From contig NZ_JANUQM010000018.1 in NCBI RefSeq assembly GCF_030386795.1, positions 1-64,000 on the forward strand: a stretch of DNA of 64,000 nucleotides, in the 5' to 3' direction. Below, piece after piece: positions 39,563 to 48,970 of the stretch. The position numbers were made by a program, and so were the translations under genes. Each line of letters opens with the position of its first letter. The first letter of the stretch is position 1. The DNA is from Streptomyces sp. S.PNR 29. Lineage in GTDB: Bacteria; Actinomycetota; Actinomycetes; Streptomycetales; Streptomycetaceae. The notes under the pieces are model-generated. The model ran no database searches. It had not been told where the DNA came from and worked only from the letters and a program-made list of their open reading frames with translations.

Positions 39563-40963
39563 TCACGCCCAGGTGATCAGCCGCTTCGGCTGCTCCAGGA
39601 TCGCCGCCACGTCGGCCAGGACCTTGGAGCCGAGCTCGCCGTCGACCAGGCGGTGGTCGAAGGAGAGCGCCAGTGTCGTGACCTGGCGCGGCTTGACCTT
39701 GCCCTTGTGGACCCACGGCTGGAGCTTGATCGCACCCACCGCGAGGATCGCGGACTCGCCGGGGTTGAGGATCGGGGTGCCGGTGTCGACGCCGAAGACG
39801 CCGACGTTGGTGATGGTGACCGTGCCGCCCTGCATCGCCCCGGGGGAGGTCTTGCCCTCCCGTGCCGTGGCCACCAGATCGCCCAGTGACTCCGCGAGCT
39901 GCGGCAGCGTCTTGGCGTGCGCGTCCTTGATGTTCGGGACGATCAGGCCGCGGGGGGTCGCGGCGGCGATGCCCAGGTTGACGTAGTGCTTGACCACGAT
40001 CTCCTGTGCCGCCTCGTCCCAGGACGCGTTGATGTCCGGGTTGCGCCTGATCGCCACCAGCAGCGCCTTGGCGATCAGCAGCAGCGGGTTCACACGCAGG
40101 CCCGCGAACTCCGGGTCCTGCTTCAGCTCCTCGACCAGCTTCATCGTGCGCGTCACGTCGACCGTCACGAATTCCGTGACATGCGGCGCGGTGAACGCCG
40201 AGCCGACCATCGCCGCCGCCGTCGCCTTGCGGACGCCCTTGATGGGGATGCGGGTCTCGCGCGCCGTGTCGTACGCGACGGAGGGCGCCGCCGCAGCGGG
40301 CGCTTCCGTCACCGGCTCGGGCGTCTTCGGCGGAGCCGCCGCCGCGTGGACGTCCTCGCGCGTGATGACGCCGTCCGGGCCGGTCGGGGTGACCGTCGCC
40401 AGATCGACGCCGAGGTCCTTCGCCAGCTTGCGCACCGGGGGCTTGGCCAGGGGGCGCTGCTCGACCGGAGCGCCGGCGCCGTGGCCGTTCAGCTCTCCCT
40501 GGATCGCGCTCGACGCCTCCTGGACCGGGATCTGCGGGCCCTTGCGGGGGCGGCGGCGCGTCGAGGAGGTGGAGACGCCGTAGCCGACGAGCACCGGCTG
40601 GCGGCCCTCCGGCTTCGGCTGCTCCTTCTCGGTGGGCTGCTCGGTGGGCTGTTCGGCGGGTTGCTCGGCGGGAGCGGGCGCCTGCGCGGGAGCGGGTGCA
40701 CCGCCCGACACGTCCACCGCGATGATCGGCGTGCCCACGTCGACCGTGGTGCCTTCGGAGAAGTGCAGTTCGCGGACCACGCCGTCGTACGGGATGGGCA
40801 GCTCGACGGCCGCCTTGGCCGTCTCGACCTCGCACACCACCTGACCGTCGGTGACCTTGTCACCGGGCTGGACGTACCACTTGAGGATCTCGGCCTCGGT
40901 GAGTCCCTCGCCCACGTCGGGCATCTTGAACTCGCGTACGGACCCTTCAGTCATCGTCGTCAC
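39563..40963 (-). CDS. bkdH: Dihydrolipoyl acyltransferase E2, cluster 2
   Basis: The 466-residue protein has a lipoyl domain (EVETAKAAVELPIP, lipoyl-Lys about residue 50) and a linker with PAEQPTEQPTEKEQP repeats. An E3-binding domain follows (PVRKLAKDLGVDLATVTPTG), then the catalytic domain with SFDHRLVDGELGSK. The GTG at 40963 is chosen because AGGAG lies six bases ahead and the product VTTMTEGSVREFKMPDVGEG agrees with the BkdH start remembered from S. avermitilis; ATG at 40954 is the alternative. Last gene of bkdFGH. Confidence 0.93.
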   Translation of the reverse strand: MTTMTEGSVREFKMPDVGEGLTEAEILKWYVQPGDKVTDGQVVCEVETAKAAVELPIPYDGVVRELHFSEGTTVDVGTPIIAVDVSGGAPAPAQAPAPAEQPAEQPTEQPTEKEQPKPEGRQPVLVGYGVSTSSTRRRPRKGPQIPVQEASSAIQGELNGHGAGAPVEQRPLAKPPVRKLAKDLGVDLATVTPTGPDGVITREDVHAAAAPPKTPEPVTEAPAAAAPSVAYDTARETRIPIKGVRKATAAAMVGSAFTAPHVTEFVTVDVTRTMKLVEELKQDPEFAGLRVNPLLLIAKALLVAIRRNPDINASWDEAAQEIVVKHYVNLGIAAATPRGLIVPNIKDAHAKTLPQLAESLGDLVATAREGKTSPGAMQGGTVTITNVGVFGVDTGTPILNPGESAILAVGAIKLQPWVHKGKVKPRQVTTLALSFDHRLVDGELGSKVLADVAAILEQPKRLITWA

Positions 40964-40973
40964 GACCCTCTCC

Positions 40974-41951
40974 TCAGTACGCCAGCGAGCGGTCGACGGC
41001 ATCCAGCACCCGGTCGAGGTCCGGCAGGTAGTCCTCCTCCAGGCGGGCCGGCGGGTAGGGGGCGTGGTAGCCGCCGACCCTGAGCACCGGGGCCTCCAGG
41101 TGGTAGAAGCACCGTTCCGTGATACGGGCGGCGATCTCCGCGCCCGAGCCGAAGAACACCGGCGCCTCGTGCACCACCACCAGGCGGCGGGTCTTCTCGA
41201 CCGACGTCTGGATGGAGTCGAAGTCGATCGGGGAGACCGAGCGCAGATCCAGGACCTCCAGGGACCTGCCCTCCTCGGTGGCGGCCTCGGCCACCTCCTG
41301 GCAGAGCTTGACCATCGGGCCGTACGCCGCCAGCGTCAGGTCCGTGCCCTCGCGGACCACGCGCGCGCTGTGCAGCGGGCCCGGGATCGCCTCGGTGTTG
41401 ACCTCGCCCTTGTCCCAGTAGCGCCGCTTGGGCTCGAAGAAGATCACCGGGTCGTCGCTCTGGATGGCCTGCTGCATCATCCAGTAGGCGTCCGAGGCGT
41501 TGGACGGGGAGACGATCTTCAGGCCCGCCACGTGCGCGAACAGGGCCTCCGGGGACTCCGAGTGGTGCTCGACCGCGCCGATGCCGCCGCCGTAGGGAAT
41601 GCGGACGACGACCGGCAGCTTGACCTTGCCCAGGGAGCGGGCGTGCATCTTCGCGAGCTGCGTGACGATCTGGTCGTAGGCCGGGAAGACGAAGCCGTCG
41701 AACTGGATCTCCACCACCGGGCGGTAGCCGCGCAGGGCCAGGCCGATCGCCGTGCCGACGATGCCGGACTCGGCGAGGGGGGTGTCGATGACGCGGCTGT
41801 CGCCGAAGTCCTTCTGCAGGCCGTCCGTGACGCGGAAGACGCCGCCGAGCTTGCCGACGTCCTCACCCATGACGAGGACCTTGGGGTCCGCCTCCAGGGC
41901 GCGGCGCAGCGACTCGTTGATCGCCTTGGCCAGAGCCATCTTCTCGGCCAT
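40974..41951 (-). CDS. bkdG: Branched-chain 2-oxoacid dehydrogenase E1 beta, cluster 2
   Basis: The 325-residue protein matches E1-beta along its length (MGEDVGKLGGVFRVTDGLQKDFG; TPLAESGIVGTAIGLALRGYRPVVEIQFDGF; RIPYGGGIGAVEHHSESPEALF). It is clearly paralogous to the cluster 1 protein. One base separates it from the E1-alpha stop, with GAGGGGGG just ahead of the ATG. It forms the ThDP heterotetramer with the next upstream gene's product. Confidence 0.95.
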   Translation of the reverse strand: MAEKMALAKAINESLRRALEADPKVLVMGEDVGKLGGVFRVTDGLQKDFGDSRVIDTPLAESGIVGTAIGLALRGYRPVVEIQFDGFVFPAYDQIVTQLAKMHARSLGKVKLPVVVRIPYGGGIGAVEHHSESPEALFAHVAGLKIVSPSNASDAYWMMQQAIQSDDPVIFFEPKRRYWDKGEVNTEAIPGPLHSARVVREGTDLTLAAYGPMVKLCQEVAEAATEEGRSLEVLDLRSVSPIDFDSIQTSVEKTRRLVVVHEAPVFFGSGAEIAARITERCFYHLEAPVLRVGGYHAPYPPARLEEDYLPDLDRVLDAVDRSLAY

Positions 41952-41952
41952 G

Positions 41953-43149
41953 TCAGTGACCCCCCTCTGTGTCGGCGAACGACGCCTGATAGGCGGCGAA
42001 CCGGGCTCGTTCCTCGTCGACGAGCGCGTGTCCGTCCGCGTACACGTTCTCGAAGATGGCGAAGTGGTCCGGGTCGGGCATGGCGCGGACCGCCTCGCGC
42101 ACTCGTTTGCCCAACGCCTCGCTCTCGTTCTCCAGTTCCGCGAAGAATCCCTCGTCCGCGTGGTTTGAGGCCTCCAGATAGCGGCGAAGGCGCAGGATCG
42201 GGTCCTTCGCCTCCCAGGCCAGCCGCTCCTCGTCACCCCGGTACCGGGTCGGGTCGTCGGAGGTGGTGTGCGCGCCCATGCGGTAGGTGAACGCCTCCAC
42301 GAGGGTCGGGCCCTCGCCGTTGCGGGCCCGCTCCAGGGCCCACTTGGTGACCGCGAGGCAGGCGAGGACGTCGTTGCCGTCGACGCGTACGCCCGGGAAG
42401 CCGAAGCCCTGCGCGCGCTGGTACAGCGGGACGCGGGACTGCTTCTCGGTCGGCTCCGAGATCGCCCACTGGTTGTTCTGGCAGAAGAACACCACCGGGG
42501 CGTTGTAGACCGCCGAGAAGGTGAACGATTCGGCCACGTCGCCCTGGCTGGAGGCGCCGTCACCGAAGTACGCGATCACCGCGCTGTCGGCGCCGTCCTT
42601 GGCCACGCCCATCGCGTAGCCCGTGGCGTGCAGCGTCTGCGAGCCGATGACGATCGTGTACAGGTGGAAGTTGTTGCTGTTCGGGTCCCAGCCGCCGTTG
42701 TTCACACCGCGGAACATGCCGAGCAGGTTCGTCGGATCCACCCCGCGGCACCAGGCGACGCCGTGCTCGCGGTAGGTCGGGAAGACGTAGTCGTCGTCGT
42801 GCAGGGCCCGGCCGGAGCCGATCTGGGCGGCCTCCTGGCCGAGCAGCGAGGCCCACAGGCCCAGCTCGCCCTGGCGCTGCAGGGAGGTGGCCTCGGCGTC
42901 GAAGCGCCGGGTGAGCACCATGTCGCGGTACAGACCGCGCAGCTCGTCCGGGGTGAGGCCGGTGACGTACGGGTCGTACTCGGCGTTCTTGACGCGTTCG
43001 CCCTCGGGCGTCAGCAGCTGCACGAGCTCGGGGTCGGTGCCCGGAGACTTCTTGGCGCTCGCGCGGGTGGTGCGCTTGGTGCCGGTGGTGCCGGCCTTGC
43101 TTCCGGCGCTGCGTCGCGGCTTGCGCGGGGCAGTGCTCTCCACGGTCAC
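41953..43149 (-). CDS. bkdF: Branched-chain 2-oxoacid dehydrogenase E1 alpha, cluster 2
   Basis: The 398-residue protein has a basic Lys/Arg/Thr-rich N-terminal tail of about 40 residues (RKPRRSAGSKAGTTGTKRTT) absent from the cluster 1 paralog. Then come YFGDGASSQGDVAESFTFSAVYNAPVVFFCQNNQWAIS (ThDP motif) and YRMGAHTTSDDPTRYRG. GTG start at 43149 with GGAGGA ahead; the upstream in-frame extension is not protein-like. First gene of bkdFGH, whose S. avermitilis counterpart supplies branched starters for polyketides. Confidence 0.94.
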   Translation of the reverse strand: MTVESTAPRKPRRSAGSKAGTTGTKRTTRASAKKSPGTDPELVQLLTPEGERVKNAEYDPYVTGLTPDELRGLYRDMVLTRRFDAEATSLQRQGELGLWASLLGQEAAQIGSGRALHDDDYVFPTYREHGVAWCRGVDPTNLLGMFRGVNNGGWDPNSNNFHLYTIVIGSQTLHATGYAMGVAKDGADSAVIAYFGDGASSQGDVAESFTFSAVYNAPVVFFCQNNQWAISEPTEKQSRVPLYQRAQGFGFPGVRVDGNDVLACLAVTKWALERARNGEGPTLVEAFTYRMGAHTTSDDPTRYRGDEERLAWEAKDPILRLRRYLEASNHADEGFFAELENESEALGKRVREAVRAMPDPDHFAIFENVYADGHALVDEERARFAAYQASFADTEGGH

Positions 43150-43342
43150 GTGTGCTCCTCCGTCGGTCCGGCTCCCCGGGTTCGCCGGGTGCCAGTGCGG
43201 CTCACCTGCGGCCCGGCCGACGCACAGGGTGGGTGCGGCCCGGTCGGGAACAGGCGTACAGGTGCCCCGGCGAGCGCCCTGCACAAGGCACGTTACCCAG
43301 TGCGCCACATTCCTGTGAAACCCCTCCTGACCTGCGTTTTTG

Positions 43343-43356
43343 CTTGGATATCCAAG
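43343..43356. promoter_or_regulatory. Perfect palindrome CTTGGATATCCAAG upstream of bkdFGH
   Basis: This 14-bp palindrome lies in an unusually AT-rich patch 194 bp before bkdF, within the 433-bp gene-free region 43150-43582. It is a candidate repressor operator. The same region holds a second hairpin around 43424-43445 (CCCGG-GTGACC-GGTCACGGG type). Confidence 0.45.
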
Positions 43357-43514
43357 TAAATCGCGAAAGTCGGGAACAGTTACTGGTCACAGCCTTGCAG
43401 GGGGCCGGAACAACGGCACGTTATCCCGGTGACCCAGGTCACGGGAAGAGTTCATTCGGGGTGGGCACGCCCTCACGTAGGGGTACGTAGGGGGCGTAGG
43501 GGCCCGATATACGG

Positions 43515-43557
43515 CACGCGCGCGTGCCGCCCGTTTTCCGGGCCGCACGCGCGCGTG
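43515..43557. repeat. Two CACGCGCGCGTG palindromes flanking a hairpin, behind the kinase gene
   Basis: CACGCGCGCGTG occurs at 43515-43526 and 43546-43557. Between them CCCG-TTTTC-CGGG forms a small stem. The element is 26 bp past the kinase stop and can fold as one large stem or three hairpins, so it may act as a terminator. Confidence 0.6.
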
Positions 43558-43582
43558 GAGGCTGCTTGCCGGGCGGGGACGG

Positions 43583-45160
<1,578 letters not shown>

Positions 45161-45504
45161 CAGTCCTCGCCGTCGTTTCTGCCCGCGGTGCGCGCGGTGT
45201 TGTTACGGTCTCCGTCGGCCACGCTACAGCCTCCGCGCAAGCCTCCGGTCCGCGATGGGTGTGGGAACCGGCACGAGACGGACCGGTCATGAAACCGTGG
45301 GGTACCGGTGTCGTGCAAATTCTGTGTACCGGCCGTAGGGACCCTGTAACGCTTCCGCGACGCTTCTTTCGCGTACGGTCACGGAACGGGCACCGCGCTT
45401 GACGTGTCAGTGCCCTGGGGCAGACTTGGCCGGAATAGGGCATTGGATCAACGACGGATCAACGAAGGTCGGCGGCGCCCTGAGGGCTACGGGGGAAACA
45501 GAAG
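45161..45504. other. Divergent promoter region between the two kinase genes
   Basis: 344 bp without a gene. It holds a tandem 11-nt repeat GGATCAACGAC/GGATCAACGAA (45445-45466) about 40 bp before the plus-strand kinase, and otherwise no clear boxes. Both kinase promoters must lie here. Confidence 0.5.
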
Positions 45505-47142
45505 ATGAGCCAGGACGGCGCACAGGGCCGGTTCGCGGGGCGGGCGCTGGCCGGCGGCCGGTATCAGCTGCGTGATCTGCTCGGCCAGGGCGGCATGGCC
45601 TCGGTGCACCTCGCCTACGACTCCGTGCTCGACCGGCAAGTCGCGATCAAGACACTCCACACCGAGCTGGGCCGGGAGCAGGCCTTCCGTGAGCGCTTCC
45701 GCCGCGAGGCCCAGGCCGTGGCGAAGCTCACGCACACCAACATCGTCTCGGTCTTCGACACCGGCGAGGACGATCTGGACGGGATGACGACCCCGTACAT
45801 CGTCATGGAGTACGTCGAGGGCCGTCCGCTCGGTTCGGTGCTCGACGAGGACGTGCGGCAGTACGGTGCGATGCCCGCCGACAAGGCCCTGAAGATCACC
45901 GGGGATGTGCTAGCCGCGCTGGAGATCAGCCATGAGAAGGGCCTGGTGCACCGGGACATCAAGCCGGGCAACGTGATGATGACCAAGCGCGGCGTGGTCA
46001 AGGTCATGGACTTCGGCATCGCGCGCGCCATGCAGTCCGGTGTGACGTCGATGACACAGACCGGCATGGTCGTCGGCACCCCGCAGTACCTCTCCCCGGA
46101 GCAGGCGCTCGGCCGGGGCGTCGACGCCCGCTCCGACCTGTACTCGGTCGGCATCATGCTGTTCCAGCTGGTCACCGGCCGGCTGCCGTTCGACGCGGAC
46201 TCCCCGCTGGCCATCGCGTACGCGCACGTGCAGGAGGACCCGGTCGCGCCCTCCTCCATCAACCGTTCCCTTCCGCCCGCCGTGGACGCGCTGGTGGCCC
46301 GGGCGCTGAAGAAGAACCCCAACGAGCGTTTCCCGAGCGCGGAGGCCATGCGGGACGAGTGCCTGCGTGTGGCGTCGTCCTTCCGGGCGGCCCCGCCGAG
46401 CATCGTCGCCGGTGCGCAGACACCGAGCGGCGCGGGCGTCGGCTCCGCGGTGTTCCCGCCGGTCGACCAGGCCACGCCGGCGCCCGCGGGCAACGTCCAG
46501 ACGCCGTACCAGCCGGCCCCGAACCCGTACGGCACCCCGGCGCCTTCGGCGCCCTCCCCGGCGTACGGCTATCCGCAGCAGCCGGGTTTCCAGACGCCGG
46601 CCCCGTCGCCGTACGCGCCGCAGCAGGGCGCGTCGACACCCCCGCCGTACACCATCACGCCTCCGTCCGCCGCCCCGTCCTCGCCGGGCGGCGGCAAGAG
46701 CAACAAGCCGGTGATCATCGGCTCGGTGGTCGTCTCCCTCGTGGCGGTCGGGGGCCTGATCGCGGCGCTGCTGATGAACTCCGGTGGCAGCACGGAGGAA
46801 GCGGGCGGCGACAACAGCGCGAGCGCGTCCGCGTCGACCCGTGCCGCGGGTTACCGAGGGCCGGACACGTCGAAGACGATCGAGACGACCGAGTGCACCG
46901 AGCCGGAGGAGTCGTACAACGACCCGGAGAAGATCCGGGTGCCGGACTTCCGGTACAAGTACATCAAGTCGGTCAAGTCGTGTTTCCAGGCCGCGGGCTG
47001 GTCCATGGAAACCAAGGACGTCGATGAGAACACGTACGGCGAAGGAGCGGTCCTCGACCAGTTCCCGTCCGCCGGTACGGATGTCGATCCCAAGGAGATG
47101 CCCACGATCGAGCTGAGCGTCTCGACCGGCAACCCCTCCTGA
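45505..47142 (+). CDS. Membrane Ser/Thr protein kinase with one PASTA-like domain
   Basis: The 545-residue protein has the kinase domain first (LGQGGMASVHLAYDSVLDRQVAIKTL, HRDIKPGNVMM, DFGIARAMQS, GTPQYLSPEQ). A long Pro/Tyr/Gln-rich linker follows (residues about 310-395; repeats of PxPxPYxxP), then one transmembrane helix (VIIGSVVVSLVAVGGLIAALLM). The outer domain contains IRVPDFRYKYIKSVKSCFQAAGW and VLDQFPSAGTDVDPKEMPTIELSVS, a single PASTA-like unit that may sense peptidoglycan fragments. GGGGGAAA precedes the ATG. A terminator follows 15 bp after the stop. Confidence 0.92.
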   Translation: MSQDGAQGRFAGRALAGGRYQLRDLLGQGGMASVHLAYDSVLDRQVAIKTLHTELGREQAFRERFRREAQAVAKLTHTNIVSVFDTGEDDLDGMTTPYIVMEYVEGRPLGSVLDEDVRQYGAMPADKALKITGDVLAALEISHEKGLVHRDIKPGNVMMTKRGVVKVMDFGIARAMQSGVTSMTQTGMVVGTPQYLSPEQALGRGVDARSDLYSVGIMLFQLVTGRLPFDADSPLAIAYAHVQEDPVAPSSINRSLPPAVDALVARALKKNPNERFPSAEAMRDECLRVASSFRAAPPSIVAGAQTPSGAGVGSAVFPPVDQATPAPAGNVQTPYQPAPNPYGTPAPSAPSPAYGYPQQPGFQTPAPSPYAPQQGASTPPPYTITPPSAAPSSPGGGKSNKPVIIGSVVVSLVAVGGLIAALLMNSGGSTEEAGGDNSASASASTRAAGYRGPDTSKTIETTECTEPEESYNDPEKIRVPDFRYKYIKSVKSCFQAAGWSMETKDVDENTYGEGAVLDQFPSAGTDVDPKEMPTIELSVSTGNPS

Positions 47143-47157
47143 GAAGAGGGCAGCAGA

Positions 47158-47192
47158 AAGCCGGGGTACCCCCTTTCGGGAGTCCCCGGCTT
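47158..47192. terminator. Terminator between kinase and DD-peptidase genes
   Basis: AAGCCGGGG (47158-47166) pairs with CCCCGGCTT (47184-47192), with partial inner pairing, between convergent genes. TTCTTCGG follows on the plus strand. Confidence 0.8.
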
Positions 47193-47200
47193 CTTCGGTG

Positions 47201-48103
47201 TCAGCCCAGCTTCGCGAAGCCGTAGTTCAGCAGCTTCTTCGCGTCCGCCGCACGGGTGGGGGCGTCGGTGGAGGCGAGGACCGTGCCGTAGACGGTCTTG
47301 CCGTTGCGCGTGGCGGCGAAGACCAGGCAGAACTTGGACTCCGGGCCGGAGCCGGTCTTCACACCGATCGCGCCGGTGTAGGTGCCGAGCAGCGGGTTGG
47401 TGTTCTCCCACGTCGTCGACCGGGTGCCACCGGTCTTGGTGATCGTCTTGGCCGTGTACTTCTTGGTCTTGACGACCGTGCGGAGCGTGGAGCTCTTCAT
47501 CGCGTTGCTGGCGAGCTTCGTCAGGTCGCGCGGCGTGGAGTAGTTGGCGCCGTTGCCGAGGCCGTCGAACGAGTCGAAGTGCGTGTTCGTCAGGCCCAGG
47601 TTCCGCGCCGTGGTGTTCATCTTGCCGATGAACGACTTCAGGCGGGCCGACCGCGTCGAGCCCGAGCCGAACTTGTCGGCGAGCGCGTACGCGGCGTCGC
47701 AGCCGGACGGCAGCATCAGTGCGTACAGCAGCTGGCGGACGGTGACCTTGTCGCCCACGATCAGGCCGGCCGACGAGGGGTAGCCCTTGTTGACGATGTA
47801 GTCGCTGACCGCCTTGGGGACGGTGTACTTCGCGTCGAGGTTCAGGTTCGGCTGGGAGAGCACGACCTTGGCGGTCATGATCTTCGTCGTGGAACCGGTG
47901 GAGCGCTTGGTGTCCGCGGCCTTGGTGTACAGCGTGTTGCCGTTCGCGTTGTTCATCACGTAGCCGCCCTTGGCGGCGATCGTGGGCGCGGTGACGGCCT
48001 GCGCGGGCGCCGCGAAGAGAGCACCGGACGCGAGCACGGCGCCGGTGGTCACGGCGGCGGCGGTGGCTCTGCGGATACGGATGCCCTGAATTCCGGTTTT
48101 CAA
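47201..48103 (-). CDS. K15-type serine DD-peptidase/transpeptidase
   Basis: The 300-residue protein has a signal peptide (ending ALFAAPAQAVTAP) and the three penicillin-binding motifs in the form of the Streptomyces K15 enzyme. These are STTK (RSTGSTTKIMTAKVV, nucleophilic Ser), SGC instead of SxN (LPSGCDAAYALADKFGSGS) and KTG (GAIGVKTGSGPE). Long stretches agree with the K15 sequence from memory. It trims or cross-links peptidoglycan outside the cell and lacks the C-terminal anchor of PBP5. TTG at 48103 was chosen because GGGG lies eight bases ahead and it starts a normal signal peptide; no ATG or GTG start fits. Confidence 0.88.
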   Translation of the reverse strand: MKTGIQGIRIRRATAAAVTTGAVLASGALFAAPAQAVTAPTIAAKGGYVMNNANGNTLYTKAADTKRSTGSTTKIMTAKVVLSQPNLNLDAKYTVPKAVSDYIVNKGYPSSAGLIVGDKVTVRQLLYALMLPSGCDAAYALADKFGSGSTRSARLKSFIGKMNTTARNLGLTNTHFDSFDGLGNGANYSTPRDLTKLASNAMKSSTLRTVVKTKKYTAKTITKTGGTRSTTWENTNPLLGTYTGAIGVKTGSGPESKFCLVFAATRNGKTVYGTVLASTDAPTRAADAKKLLNYGFAKLG

Positions 48104-48319
48104 GTGAGGTACCCCGATTACGTTGAATACGCCTGGTGTGCGGCCTGGTTGAGGCCCGGCGGTGCGAAGGCGAGCTAGGCCGCACATGTGTGACACGTAA
48201 CTAGCACAGAAGGTTGTGCGGTTGCCGAGGCGGGGTGCCGTCTTCTGTCCAAGGGCCCGGGCCGGTCCGGATGCTGGACGGATGCATCCACGCGTACGTG
48301 TTGTATCTATCCTGTCGGC

Positions 48320-48970
48320 ATGTCCCTGGCCGTGAAGCAACCTCCCGCCGCCGACCGCGTCTACACCCACGTCAAGCAGGGTGTCCTCGACCGCCGTTAC
48401 GAGGGCGGCACGCTCCTCACCGAGGGCGAGCTCGCCGAGGCCGTGGGGGTCTCGCGCACGCCGGTGCGCGAGGCGCTGCTGCGCCTGGAGGTCGAGGGGC
48501 TGATCAAGCTCTACCCGAAGAAGGGCGCGCTGGTACTGCCCGTCTCCGCGCAGGAGATCGCGGACGTCGTGGAGACACGGCTGCTGGTCGAGGAGCACGC
48601 GGCGCGCAAGGCCGTACCCGCCCCGCCCGGACTCATCGAGCGCCTGGAGGAACTCCTCGCCCGGCAGAAGGAGGAGGCCGCCGCCGGTGACCTCGCCGCG
48701 GCCGCCGTCACCGACCGCTGCTTCCACGCGGAGATCGTCCGCAGCGGGGGCAACGAGATCCTGTCCAGGCTGTACGACCAGTTGCGGGACCGTCAGCTGC
48801 GCATGGGCGTCGCCGTCATGCACTCCCACCCCGACCGGATCGCCAAGACCCTCGCCGAGCACGAGGAGATCCTCGACGCGCTGCGCTCCGGCGACGCGGA
48901 GGCGGCCGTCGGCGTCGTGCACCGGCATGTCGGCTGGTTCTCGCACCTGGCGCGGGGGGAGGTCCGATGA
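48320..48970 (+). CDS. GntR-family regulator with FCD domain
   Basis: The 216-residue protein has the GntR winged helix (VYTHVKQGVLDRRYEGGTLLTEGELAEAVGVSRTPVREALLRLEVEGLIKLYPKKGALVL) and an FCD ligand domain with metal-binding His/Asp positions (VTDRCFHAEIVRSGGN; HEEILDAL; VHRHVGWF). It is coupled to the MFS gene by ATGA, so it likely regulates uptake or efflux of the transporter's substrate. The ribosome site is weak; the transcript may have a short leader. Confidence 0.9.
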   Translation: MSLAVKQPPAADRVYTHVKQGVLDRRYEGGTLLTEGELAEAVGVSRTPVREALLRLEVEGLIKLYPKKGALVLPVSAQEIADVVETRLLVEEHAARKAVPAPPGLIERLEELLARQKEEAAAGDLAAAAVTDRCFHAEIVRSGGNEILSRLYDQLRDRQLRMGVAVMHSHPDRIAKTLAEHEEILDALRSGDAEAAVGVVHRHVGWFSHLARGEVR

